Shown here in pieces: positions 45,092 to 53,298 of a stretch of 64,000 nucleotides of DNA (its first letter is position 1; each line of letters begins with the position of its first letter). The stretch is taken from contig NZ_FNYE01000026.1 in NCBI RefSeq assembly GCF_900108945.1, positions 57,914 through 121,913 on the forward strand. Reading direction: 5' to 3'. The notes below the pieces were generated by a model. That model was not told the DNA's origin and did no database searches. It saw only the letters and a program-made list of their open reading frames with translations. The position numbers were made by a program, and so were the translations under genes. The DNA is from Paraburkholderia diazotrophica (lineage in GTDB: Bacteria > Pseudomonadota > Gammaproteobacteria > Burkholderiales > Burkholderiaceae).

Positions 45092-46155
45092 TGCGGATTC
45101 TTCATCTCGTGCTTGAGCCGCGTCTGTCGGGCGCGGAGGTGCTTGCGAAGGATCTCGCGATCCATCAGCAGCGCGAGGGGAGCGTGGTCGGGGTGACCTC
45201 GCTGTTGCCCGAGCACGCGGATTTCGCGCTGCTCACGCGCGAGCTGGAGAGTCACGGCGTCGAGTGTGTGTTTCCTTGCAGGCGTTCGACACTGCCGGGC
45301 AAGCTCGTTTTCCTGGCCCGCATGCTGCGGCATTTCAGGCCCGATGTCGTGTTCGCTCACGCGACGATTCCCGCTTTCTATGCACGCGCGCTGCCGACCA
45401 AAGTGCCCGTGATCTACGTAATGCATTCGGCCGTCAACGATTTCGAGCGGACGCTCTTTCGCTACGTCGAACGGATATTGTCGTCGCGGGCGAGGGCGGT
45501 GATCGGGGTATCGCCGGCCAATCTGCATGACTATACGAAGAGTGTTCGCGCGCATCCGTCGCTGACGCTGATTCCGAACGGCGTCGACACGACGCGCTTC
45601 GCATTCGACGATCGTCCGCGCGATGGCGATGCGCCGCTGCAGATCGTGCAGATCGGGCGATACACGTCCGTGAAGAACCAGTTGCAGACGGTGCACGCGT
45701 TTCACGAGGTCGCGGCGCAGGTGAAGGATGTGCGGCTGCAACTGTATGGCGTCGTCGAGGACCCGGCTTATCTCGCGGCGGTTCAGGATCTGGTGAAGAA
45801 GCTCGCGCTCGAAGCGCGCGTGAGCGTGGAGGGGCCGCACCCGGACGTGTGCGGTGTGCTTCGGGCGTCGAATGTGTTCGCGATGCCGTCGCGTTCCGAG
45901 GGGCACAGCATCGCGTTTCTGGAGGCGCTGGCTTCGGGGATTCCCGTCGTCGCCAGCACGATCATGCCCTTCCAGTTCGCAAAGGCGCTGCCGTGCGTGC
46001 AACTGGTCGATACCGACGATACGGCCGCTTATGCCGCCGCGCTCCTCGGCGCGCTCGCGCAGCCTCGGGCGCAGCGGACACTCGTCGGGCTGACGCTGAA
46101 GGATACGGCCGAGCGGTATCTCGATGTCGCAAGGAAGGTTGCGGCGCGGGTTTGA
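45091..46155 (+). CDS. Family 4-type glycosyltransferase
   Basis: The 354-aa enzyme starts at ATG 45091, overlapping the flippase stop codon by one base, so the two are translationally coupled. It shows ILHLVLEPRLSGAEVLAKDL, VIYVMHSAVNDFERTLFR, VIGVSPANLHDYTKS, LIPNGVDTTRFAF, LQIVQIGRYTSVKNQLQTVH and MPSRSEGHSIAFLEALASGI with the E-x7-E donor motif. It is the last gene of the polysaccharide cluster; sequence of different composition begins shortly after. Confidence 0.88.
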   Translation: MRILHLVLEPRLSGAEVLAKDLAIHQQREGSVVGVTSLLPEHADFALLTRELESHGVECVFPCRRSTLPGKLVFLARMLRHFRPDVVFAHATIPAFYARALPTKVPVIYVMHSAVNDFERTLFRYVERILSSRARAVIGVSPANLHDYTKSVRAHPSLTLIPNGVDTTRFAFDDRPRDGDAPLQIVQIGRYTSVKNQLQTVHAFHEVAAQVKDVRLQLYGVVEDPAYLAAVQDLVKKLALEARVSVEGPHPDVCGVLRASNVFAMPSRSEGHSIAFLEALASGIPVVASTIMPFQFAKALPCVQLVDTDDTAAYAAALLGALAQPRAQRTLVGLTLKDTAERYLDVARKVAARV

Positions 46156-46768
46156 GCGCCATTGCGCGGTGATGACTGTGCGGCGACGTTGCGACCCGAC
46201 CAATGACACGCTGGAATCAAAGCACTTCGAATTGGTCCGCCACTCCTTTGCCGCCGCTGATTGCTGATGCACATCCGTGACCACGACGTGCGGCGGCGTA
46301 CCCGCCTGATTGCCCACTGAATCTCAGGAACTCCATGTCGCGGAAAGAATGCTCTGCAGAAGTGGCCTTTCCATTTTCAGCGGTATGACGTATGTGAATA
46401 CGGACGTGGCACGTCCTTGATTGACCACGCCAGCGTGGGATGCCGGAGTTCCTGAAGGCGCGGTCACTTGCAGACGTTTTGCCCAACCGGCGCTGCAGCC
46501 TCACCTTCAGCAAGCGAATGACCGCTGGTTGTCGTCGTGCACAATATGAGTGATTTCGTATTCTTACAGTCACGGGAGGAGGGGAAGTGGGGATTTGCCG
46601 TAAAGCTCGTCTCAGGGAGACGAAGCTCGAAGACTAGCGCTCGAACCTCGCTCGCCGGCGAAAACGATAAAATTTCTGCCATCAATCAAGAGGACTAAAC
46701 GACGCTGCTCAGACGTGGGACGACAAGTCCGCCCGGTGCGCAACGATTGTCCACGACCGTGTTCAGTA
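46156..46768. other. Gene-poor boundary of the accessory island
   Basis: No supported gene. Composition changes from strongly GC-rich to mixed within this stretch. An 11-base inverted pair TCAGGAACTCC (46324-46334) and GGAGTTCCTGA (46445-46455) encloses ~110 bases and may be a degraded small element. A TAGTGACC motif recurs at 46831-46838 just beyond. Confidence 0.45.
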
Positions 46769-47173
46769 TTATTGCAAGAATTGCGTGTCCGGATGTACGC
46801 AGCAAATGAGCGGGTAGAACGGTCCTAGTGTAGTGACCAGCCCCCAGGTCATCGCTTCAAGTCCGAGTGAAGTCGCATTCTTGAACCGAAGTCGCATTGG
46901 CGCGGAAAATCCATGTATCGCAAACGCTTTCCGAGCCATGTAGCCAGAGACCGGAATAGTGGCGGCAAAAGTCACATCCCTTCTGTGAGCAGCGGCAACG
47001 TCTTCGCTGTCACCAGAAGCATGCACAGCATGCAATCGACTCAGCGTCCACACGATGCCGGAGATAGTAGCAATCAGCCAAGTAGACACTCCTACGAGCA
47101 TTTGGGCGCCAAAGCTACGACAGGAAACCAACAGCCGTTTGCTCCGTGTCATCGGCTCACCCAGGCCGAACAT
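46769..47173 (-). CDS. Hypothetical small membrane protein (134 aa)
   Basis: ATG 47173 is preceded by AAAGGGGAAACGTC, a strong ribosome binding site at good spacing, which supports a real gene. The protein has one clear TM helix (QMLVGVSTWLIATISGIVWT, residues ~24-43) and a second possible one near the end (LGLEAMTWGLVTTLGPFYPL). Between them is a polar stretch with several His, Asp and Arg residues. I do not recognise it. It lies downstream of the first recombinase module on the same strand, 116 bases from its last gene, and may be cargo. Confidence 0.5.
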   Translation of the reverse strand: MFGLGEPMTRSKRLLVSCRSFGAQMLVGVSTWLIATISGIVWTLSRLHAVHASGDSEDVAAAHRRDVTFAATIPVSGYMARKAFAIHGFSAPMRLRFKNATSLGLEAMTWGLVTTLGPFYPLICCVHPDTQFLQ

Positions 47174-47289
47174 GACGTTTCCCCTTTGTATTTTTGTAGG
47201 CTTCGATAGTGACCATATCCGCTGGTCTGCCTGGCATCAGTTAGGTGCCGCACCAATCGAGACGTCCCACAGCACCTATTGACCCAGTT

Positions 47290-48219
47290 TCACCTCATTA
47301 CCTGTCGCGACCGCGAACGAGGACCGGCTAAAGTAACCGAATCATGCAGATTTGCGTAGTGACCCGGCGCGTTGATTGTCAACCAGCTACGGATGTCCTT
47401 GTTCTCGAGCAGGGTGGTCACATAGCTGAGTGAGACCGCCAGATGCATGTGTTCAACGCCATAGCGCTCTTCCACGTCCGTCACCTTCGTCTGAAGCGAT
47501 GCAATTTCGCGCTCAAGACGGTCAATCTGTTCCTGTACTGCCTCGTCTTTGCCTTCGTTCGACGCCGGCACATATATCAGTTGCTCGGGCGGCGTGGCCA
47601 GTTTGATAGCTCGCGCAAAGGCCGAGCTGAAGTTATCCTGGCTGCACATCAGCTCCGCCGCCTCGAGCTGACGCAACGGCCTCATGGACTTCAATATTTC
47701 GTAGGTTGCGGCCGGACAATTTTTGTCTGCAAGAAGTGCGGCCACATCATGACCGATGCCTGTAAGCAATTTGACTTTGGCCTTGACGGTCCGCTCATTA
47801 ACTCCGAGTACGGCTGCAATGCGCTCTTGAGAAACTCCACGCCTGACAGCCTGTGCAATCATTCGTGCGTCCTGCCCGGCGGTCAGACGATTTACATGCC
47901 GGTTATAGGTGTACGTCTCGTCTGCAGTCGCAAAAAGACAAATTGCGCTTTCCTTGCCAAGACGGCGGAACGCCTCTAGCCTCAAGCGACCGTCCAGCAC
48001 CACGTAGTAGCCTTCGGCATCACGCTCCTGGATGACAACAAGCGGTTCGACAAGACCCAGTGTGGCCACCGATGCGAGCACCTGCAGAAATTTCTTGCAG
48101 TGCGTGGCGCTTGCGACAAGGGGGCGATGGGGACGCAGGACCGCGACAGGAAGTTCAACCGTTTGCCTTTCAAACGCAGCCCGGACGGCTCCGGGTGGCG
48201 AATCGTCATGCAGATTCAT
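47290..48219 (-). CDS. RepB-type ParB-like protein (module A, third gene)
   Basis: The 309-aa ParB-superfamily protein has an N-terminal ParB/Srx-like region (FLQVLASVATLGLVEPLVV and YYVVLDGRLRLEAFRRLG), the stretch YTYNRHVNRLTAGQDARMIA, and a helix-turn-helix (VSQERIAAVLGVNERTVKAK). A C-terminal RepB-like segment follows (LKSMRPLRQLEAAELM, NFSSAFARAIKLAT) with a coiled coil. The canonical ParB box II and box III are missing. The start ATG 48219 overlaps the preceding gene by 14 bases. It pairs with the protein at 51419 in module B. Its role is unknown; no ParA partner is present. Confidence 0.82.
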   Translation of the reverse strand: MNLHDDSPPGAVRAAFERQTVELPVAVLRPHRPLVASATHCKKFLQVLASVATLGLVEPLVVIQERDAEGYYVVLDGRLRLEAFRRLGKESAICLFATADETYTYNRHVNRLTAGQDARMIAQAVRRGVSQERIAAVLGVNERTVKAKVKLLTGIGHDVAALLADKNCPAATYEILKSMRPLRQLEAAELMCSQDNFSSAFARAIKLATPPEQLIYVPASNEGKDEAVQEQIDRLEREIASLQTKVTDVEERYGVEHMHLAVSLSYVTTLLENKDIRSWLTINAPGHYANLHDSVTLAGPRSRSRQVMR

Positions 48220-49111
48220 GGCTATTCACTCCATTGATACGGTCGGCAAGCACGCGTGGCATGCTCGCGAGGTTCTCCTGACGCAGGAGGTCGACAAATT
48301 CCGCATTTTGCAGTAACTCTCGTAATGACGAGACCACCAACGAGAGCTGCGCATGCACCATATCGGCTTTTTTAATCAAGAGATGTTGTCGTTCGCTTTC
48401 GCGGACGTAAATCTTGCGTAGCGTTTCTGAATTGAGCGCGCCTCTTGCCGTAACCGGACGCGTTCGTGATTTCTGACATCCACGGCTCTTCAGTCTCTGT
48501 TCGATGATGCGACGGACGACTGCGAGCTGTCGGGCCTTCAGGGTTCCGTCTGCATACGCATCTGCCAGTGCGAGCTGGAGTTCTGTATCCGTTGACCGTG
48601 CAATCGAGATGGCGAGCCCGACGGGCAATGTGCCGCGTTCCACTGCCCCCACGAGGCGTTCTTCGCCTTGCCCCAGCAAGGTGAGCAGACTCTGCAGATA
48701 CGATAGCGAGAGCCCCACTTTGACGGCCACTTCATCGAGCGGTTGTCCACTCTTCACCAAACCGTCGACATCACGCAAAAGTTCGACCGGAGCGTGATTG
48801 CGTCGCGCGACGTTCTCGACGAGGCTCATTTCCAGGCAGCCTCGTTCATCAGTTTCCACCACCCGTGCCGGAATGGTGGTATGACCGAGCGTGCGCACCG
48901 CTTCAATTCGGCCCTGGCCGCAGACAAGGTCATACGAGACTTCCCCGTCGGGTCCAGTGTGTGGACTGACGGTAATCGGCCGTTTCAGCCCGACTGAAGC
49001 TATGCTTTCGATGATTGCCCGGTGCTGCCTTTTTCCGCGTCCGCGTGGATTGATTACCCGGATGCGGTCGAGCGGAATATCAACGATACTCGTTGTCGTC
49101 AGGGGATTCAT
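48206..49111 (-). CDS. ParB-like nuclease/partition domain protein (module A, second gene)
   Basis: The 301-aa protein starts at ATG 49111 (GAGG upstream), overlapping the recombinase gene by 32 bases. The ParB N-terminal domain shows IPLDRIRVINPRGRGKRQHR, IASVGLKRPITVS, YDLVCGQGRIEAVRTLG (residues 60-76) and SLVENVARRNHAP (residues 96-108). A helix-turn-helix follows (PLDEVAVKVGLSLSYLQSLL). Compared with true ParB, the CTP-contacting GERR patch is GQGR, while the ENxxR box is kept. The C-terminal ~70 residues are helical and basic. It is clearly homologous to the protein at 52387. Confidence 0.85.
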   Translation of the reverse strand: MNPLTTTSIVDIPLDRIRVINPRGRGKRQHRAIIESIASVGLKRPITVSPHTGPDGEVSYDLVCGQGRIEAVRTLGHTTIPARVVETDERGCLEMSLVENVARRNHAPVELLRDVDGLVKSGQPLDEVAVKVGLSLSYLQSLLTLLGQGEERLVGAVERGTLPVGLAISIARSTDTELQLALADAYADGTLKARQLAVVRRIIEQRLKSRGCQKSRTRPVTARGALNSETLRKIYVRESERQHLLIKKADMVHAQLSLVVSSLRELLQNAEFVDLLRQENLASMPRVLADRINGVNSHESA

Positions 49112-50666
49112 GAAGTGCCTCAATCGTTGTACGTGCACAAAGCGTCAGAAGAGCGGAGAGGTCGTGCATCCTGAATCCGTCTACGCCGGGCACACGGGAG
49201 TGACAGAGGGTTGTCTCGAATCTGTCTTCAAGAACACCCTCTGGCAGCAGGTAAAAGCATTCGAGAGACAACCTGGGGCGGGGGAAATATCCAACCAGAA
49301 CCAGGTCGGCGGGGTAGCGCTGCGATTTCGTGGCAACTGCGTACGGTTGTAAAGTATTTTCCTTGCGACCCAGTGTGACCGAAACCTTTATTCTGAGCTC
49401 ATGGTTGATACAGAGCACCGAGAGCTTTGCGTTGTGTTCTACGTGATGTCCCGATTCCTCCAACTGTGCAATCAGGCCAGACACCCGTTGCGCCATCGTC
49501 TTTTTTGCCTGGATTCGATGGTCCACGTATGCGATATCGAAAGCGGGAAAATACCCGACGCTACGATAGAGGGTCTCAAGTGAGGCAATCCGGTGCCGCG
49601 CTCTTGATTTTCCCGGTATATCCAGTCGATTCTTGATTTCGCGCACTGACAACTGACCCGTCTCGTGTAGAAGCCGGCATATGCTGGCGAGGAGTTCGGG
49701 CGTGTCGACTTTGGACTGATACCGCCTCAGGCGAGCTTGCGCGGCGTTGAATATCTGCTGGTCTACTATCGGCTCAAATGCTCCATCAGTCCGGAGCCAA
49801 TGTGACGGAGGGTTTCGTACATATATGCCGTGCAGCTTTTGTGAGCAACGGTTCCAGATCATGTTGCCGACGTATTTTTCGTTTCGAAGCAACTCGTGAA
49901 TGGTGGCGTTCGACCAGGGGCGGCCATAGCCGTTATACAGGCCGAATGCATTGAGTCTTGCCGCAATCCGGTAAATGCCGAGTTTGTCGTCCACGTACCA
50001 ATGGAAAATCTCTCGAACCAGTGCGACTTCGTTCGGCGGACCGGGGACGAGTACAACGTGGTCGGTCTGGATGCTCTTGTGTTCTGCGAAGCGCAGGCAA
50101 CCCTTAGGCTGGCGGTTTGCGTCGACAAGCATTCGGCGTAGCCCGTAACCCGGGGGCGAGCCCTGCCAGAACCCGTGTTCGACGTGTCTTGACTGTCCTA
50201 TGAAGACCTTTTCCGACAGCTCGCGGCTGAATTCGCCGGCCATCGCGCGCTTGATAGTCTTGATGATGTTCGACGTGGGGGAACCGTCGTTCGCGAAAGG
50301 CTCTGCACAATAGATGACCTTGACCCCTGCCTGGCGGCAGAGGTACTCATGATAGGCGCTTTCATCGACGTCCTGAAATCGCCCCCATCGGCTGATGTCG
50401 TAGACGAGGACGGCATCGAAAAGCCTCGTTTGGTCGAGCACGTCCTTGAGCAATTTCATCAGCGCTGGGCGATTACGAAGGGTGACGCCTGAGCGGCCGT
50501 CATCCTCGTAGGTTTCGACGATATCGATGTCATGGTCGCGCGCATACGCCGCAATCGCGGTTTTCTGATTCTCTGGCGAATATTGCTGATGGTCGGTCGA
50601 CATGCGTACGTATTGCGCTGCGCGCAGGCGGACGCCGACATCGGCCACGGCTGTGGGCGAGTGCAT
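49080..50666 (-). CDS. Large serine recombinase (module A, first gene)
   Basis: The 528-aa serine recombinase has an N-terminal resolvase domain: YVRMSTDHQQYSPENQ with nucleophile Ser23, TYEDDGRSGVTLRNRP, and VYDISRWGRFQDVDES with the catalytic Arg residues around 93-96. A Recombinase domain follows (GFWQGSPPGYGLRRMLVD, LVREIFHWYVDDKLGIYRIA, NAFGLYNG, HELLRNEKYVGNMIWNR). The usual Cys-pair zinc ribbon is not visible. Instead, residues ~340-390 look like a winged/HNH-associated helix-turn-helix (TGQLSVREIKNRLDIPGKSR, SLETLYRSVGYFP). It should cut and rejoin DNA at short sites, possibly with the ParB-like proteins encoded by the same transcript. Confidence 0.9.
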   Translation of the reverse strand: MHSPTAVADVGVRLRAAQYVRMSTDHQQYSPENQKTAIAAYARDHDIDIVETYEDDGRSGVTLRNRPALMKLLKDVLDQTRLFDAVLVYDISRWGRFQDVDESAYHEYLCRQAGVKVIYCAEPFANDGSPTSNIIKTIKRAMAGEFSRELSEKVFIGQSRHVEHGFWQGSPPGYGLRRMLVDANRQPKGCLRFAEHKSIQTDHVVLVPGPPNEVALVREIFHWYVDDKLGIYRIAARLNAFGLYNGYGRPWSNATIHELLRNEKYVGNMIWNRCSQKLHGIYVRNPPSHWLRTDGAFEPIVDQQIFNAAQARLRRYQSKVDTPELLASICRLLHETGQLSVREIKNRLDIPGKSRARHRIASLETLYRSVGYFPAFDIAYVDHRIQAKKTMAQRVSGLIAQLEESGHHVEHNAKLSVLCINHELRIKVSVTLGRKENTLQPYAVATKSQRYPADLVLVGYFPRPRLSLECFYLLPEGVLEDRFETTLCHSRVPGVDGFRMHDLSALLTLCARTTIEALHESPDDNEYR

Positions 50667-50690
50667 CGGGGAATGGGGCAGGCTGGGATA

Positions 50691-50723
50691 TTTATTGATA
50701 CGCCGCTATAACGCGAAGTCAAG
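50691..50723 (-). promoter_or_regulatory. Promoter of module A, motif shared with module B
   Basis: On the minus strand CTTGACTT (-35) is followed after 15 bases by TATCAATAAA (-10). The same two elements with the same 15-base spacing precede the recombinase of module B. The recombinase ATG follows about 20 bases after the expected start point. Confidence 0.7.
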
Positions 50724-50809
50724 GCGCGGATTCTTGATAATGTTGCGTCAATGGACACGTACTATCAGTAGACTAGAATGTCCGGGTAGATAACTTCGGT
50801 GTATGCGTG

Positions 50810-51172
50810 ATGAGCACACCACTTAATCTTGACCTGCGAGGACGAGCGGAACTGTTGACTTACCTCGTCATTTCGCAATTGCTAGCTAAGGCGATTACGG
50901 ATGAATGGCTGTCGCCGCAACACACCGTCGAGTCGACGAGACTATGGCTTTTGAAGAATGGTGGTGGGGCGGACTTGATGCAGCGAGTTAGACTGTCCAG
51001 CTATGCTCTCGACCTCGCAAAGCGTGTTGCAGAAAGCAGGTCAGAAGTTTTGGACCGGGATATAGCGACCGCGCTGATAACTGAGAATCTGCGAGTTGAT
51101 TTTCGCGTTGCAGTCGCCCGGGAGATTTACCAGACATGTCTCAACCATCTGGGCAATATCGGATGGATATAG
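50810..51172 (+). CDS. Orphan hypothetical protein between the two modules (120 aa)
   Basis: The frame starts at ATG 50810 (a GTG lies directly before it) and is divergent from recombinase A, with 143 bases between the two starts. The product is mostly helical, with leucine-rich stretches (AELLTYLVISQLLAKAITDE, RVRLSSYALDLAKRVAE) and a C-terminal FRVAVAREIYQTCLNHLGNI. There is no TM helix or signal. Amino-acid composition and length support a real gene, but no strong ribosome binding site is seen. I do not recognise it. A regulator or accessory factor of the element is one possibility. Confidence 0.6.
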   Translation: MSTPLNLDLRGRAELLTYLVISQLLAKAITDEWLSPQHTVESTRLWLLKNGGGADLMQRVRLSSYALDLAKRVAESRSEVLDRDIATALITENLRVDFRVAVAREIYQTCLNHLGNIGWI

Positions 51173-51418
51173 TGACCGTGCTTCTGTCGGCACATATCGT
51201 CCCCGGCGTGCGAACCAGGTTGCACGCTGGGTAGTTAACCTGTCCTCGTTGAGGCCGGTAACGGCTCGCGGAGAGCCGACCAACCGACAGGCGAGCGCAC
51301 TGGTGTAAGTACAGCGCGAGTTTTGACAGAGGCGGCCGGTCTTGCCTGTGCACATGTTGGGGCGGCGGACAAAGCCTTCTACTGCGGTAAAACGGGTTTG
51401 CTGTTTGCGTCAGCCACC

Positions 51419-52399
51419 TTACAAACTTGCCTGGGTCGGTCTTGAATTGGTCCTTCTATCGCCGTGGTGCTTGATACGGGACCGGTTTGATTTGACGGCC
51501 GGCAAAAGGTTACCCGACTCGTCGCTGATTGCCTTCAGCTCTGCAGAAAACTCTGGATGATGAGCACCCATCCATACTGCGATGTTTGGGTTGTGCATGA
51601 GAGTCGCAATGTAAGCGGCTGAAACCGTCAGGTGCAAGTGGTCGACGCCGTACTGTTCATCGGTTTGAGCGATGGTCGCCTGAAGTGTGGCAAATTCCCT
51701 TTCCAATCGCGCAAGCTGGGAAGTGAGTTCCGAGTGCGTCTTACCTGACGAATGTTTTTGCCGTTCGAGCTGGCTTTCGGGCGTTGCGGCCAGAATTGCT
51801 TTTGCGAAGACGGACGAAAAGTTGGTCTGTCCACGCATGAGTTCCGCAGCCTCAATCTGCCGCAGTGGTTTCATCAGTTTTAGCGTCGCATAAGTGGTTG
51901 CTGGACAGTTCTTGTCAGCAATAAGCGCGGCAGCTTCCCGGCAAATTCCATCGAGCATCGTCGCACGTCGTCTGACTGTATTAACGTCGATGCCAAGCGA
52001 CGAAGCTATCCGTTCCTTCGGTACACCTCGCTCAATCGCCCTGGCTATCATTCGGGCATCCTGCGCAGGTGTCAGCCGGTTGATGTGCTTGTTATAGGTG
52101 TAGGCTTCGTCGTCGTTTGCAATGAGACAGATTGCTTCCGATATGCCGAGCCGATGCAGCGCCTCTATCCTCAGACGCCCGTCGAGTACCCGATAAAATT
52201 GTTCGTTCTCAGGGTCGCGCGCGACAATGAGGGGTTCAACGAGGCCAACCGTCGCGATGGAGGCGAGAATCTGCAAGAACTTCCTGCTGGTCGTGGCATT
52301 GTCGGGCAGGCGTCGAGACGACCGCAGTTTGTCCAGGCCTAGAGTGATGGGATGCACATCGAAGGCTTGCTTCAGCGTTGTCTTTGTCAGTCCGTCCAT
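51419..52399 (-). CDS. RepB-type ParB-like protein (module B, third gene)
   Basis: The 326-aa homologue of the 47290 protein shares FLQILASIATVGLVEPLIVA, YRVLDGRLRIEALHRLG, YTYNKHINRLTPAQDARMIA, VPKERIASSLGIDVNTVRRR, DKNCPATTYATLKLMKPLRQ and NFSSVFAKAILAATPES. The C-terminal coiled coil (LARLEREFATLQATIAQTDE) is kept. Its ATG overlaps the preceding gene by 13 bases, almost exactly as in module A. The last ~40 residues differ from the module A protein and are basic. The function is unknown; sequence conservation of the helix-turn-helix suggests DNA binding. Confidence 0.82.
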   Translation of the reverse strand: MDGLTKTTLKQAFDVHPITLGLDKLRSSRRLPDNATTSRKFLQILASIATVGLVEPLIVARDPENEQFYRVLDGRLRIEALHRLGISEAICLIANDDEAYTYNKHINRLTPAQDARMIARAIERGVPKERIASSLGIDVNTVRRRATMLDGICREAAALIADKNCPATTYATLKLMKPLRQIEAAELMRGQTNFSSVFAKAILAATPESQLERQKHSSGKTHSELTSQLARLEREFATLQATIAQTDEQYGVDHLHLTVSAAYIATLMHNPNIAVWMGAHHPEFSAELKAISDESGNLLPAVKSNRSRIKHHGDRRTNSRPTQASL

Positions 52400-53298
52400 G
52401 TTGGCACCCCACTGTTAATTCGCTGCTCCAGCACGCGGGGCAACGTGGTCAGCTTCTGTTGGTCGAGAAGCTCAATGAATTCCTTTTCATGCATCAGCAC
52501 GCGCAGCGCGTGGACGATGAAAGATAGTCTGGCGTGTACAACCTCGGCCCTTTTTGCCAGCAATTTATGACGGTTGCTTTCGCGCATATACACACGGCGC
52601 AGATAGTCCGGACTCAGCTGCTTGCTCCGCGAACCGGGATTGATGCCGGACGGCTTCAGTTTGCGCTCGCCCGTAGCAATTCTTCGTTCGAGGAGCTTCC
52701 TGACGACGGCTAGCTGCTTGCCCTTCAGTGTGCCATTTATGTAGGCGTCCATGAGGGCCGACTGCACCTGCTCTTCCTCCGCACGCGCGATGTGTATCGC
52801 GATGGCGATGGGAATTGTCCCGTTGTCGACTGCAGCAAGCAGTCTCTCCTCTCCCCGGTCCAGCAAGAACATCAGACTTTGCAGATAGGCAGCCGATAGC
52901 CCGACCTTCGTTGCAATATCTTCATCCTCGTAACCGTGCTGGCGCAAATCCTGGATATCACGGAGCAGTTCCTGTGTGGAGTGGTTACGCCTCGCCACGT
53001 TTTCTATGAGGCTCATCAACAGGCAGTCTGCCTCATCCTTGACGACAATCCGAGCTGGTATCGTTTCGCCGCCCAGCAACCGGATGGCTTCAAGGCGACC
53101 CTGACCGCACACGAGGTCGTATGTGTATCCATCGCTCGAGGCCAGCCTCTTGCTCACTGTAATCGGCTTTTTCAATCCGACGGCGGCGATGCTGTCGATA
53201 ATTGCCTGATGCTGCCGTTTACTTCGGGTTCTTGGATTGAGCACGCGAATCCGGTCAATGGGGATAGATTCAACCGGTTGCAGAGATTGGCCGTCCAT
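52387..53298 (-). CDS. ParB-like protein (module B, second gene)
   Basis: The 303-aa homologue of the 48206 protein starts at ATG 53298 with a strong GGAGGTG ribosome binding site inside the end of the recombinase gene (29-base overlap). Shared motifs are IPIDRIRVLNPRTRSKRQHQ, YDLVCGQGRLEAIRLLG, SLIENVARRNHSTQELLRDI, and a helix-turn-helix (YEDEDIATKVGLSAAYLQSL). A shared C-terminal block follows (RRVYMRESNRHKLLAKRAEV). By eye the two ParB-like proteins are more than half identical, so the modules are old duplicates or related independent arrivals rather than a recent copy. Confidence 0.85.
   Translation of the reverse strand: MDGQSLQPVESIPIDRIRVLNPRTRSKRQHQAIIDSIAAVGLKKPITVSKRLASSDGYTYDLVCGQGRLEAIRLLGGETIPARIVVKDEADCLLMSLIENVARRNHSTQELLRDIQDLRQHGYEDEDIATKVGLSAAYLQSLMFLLDRGEERLLAAVDNGTIPIAIAIHIARAEEEQVQSALMDAYINGTLKGKQLAVVRKLLERRIATGERKLKPSGINPGSRSKQLSPDYLRRVYMRESNRHKLLAKRAEVVHARLSFIVHALRVLMHEKEFIELLDQQKLTTLPRVLEQRINSGVPTWTD

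Noticed and set aside
46324..46455. Insertion sequence ends (11-base inverted pair)
   Set aside because: The enclosed ~110 bases encode no transposase and no target duplication was seen; kept only as a note on the boundary region.
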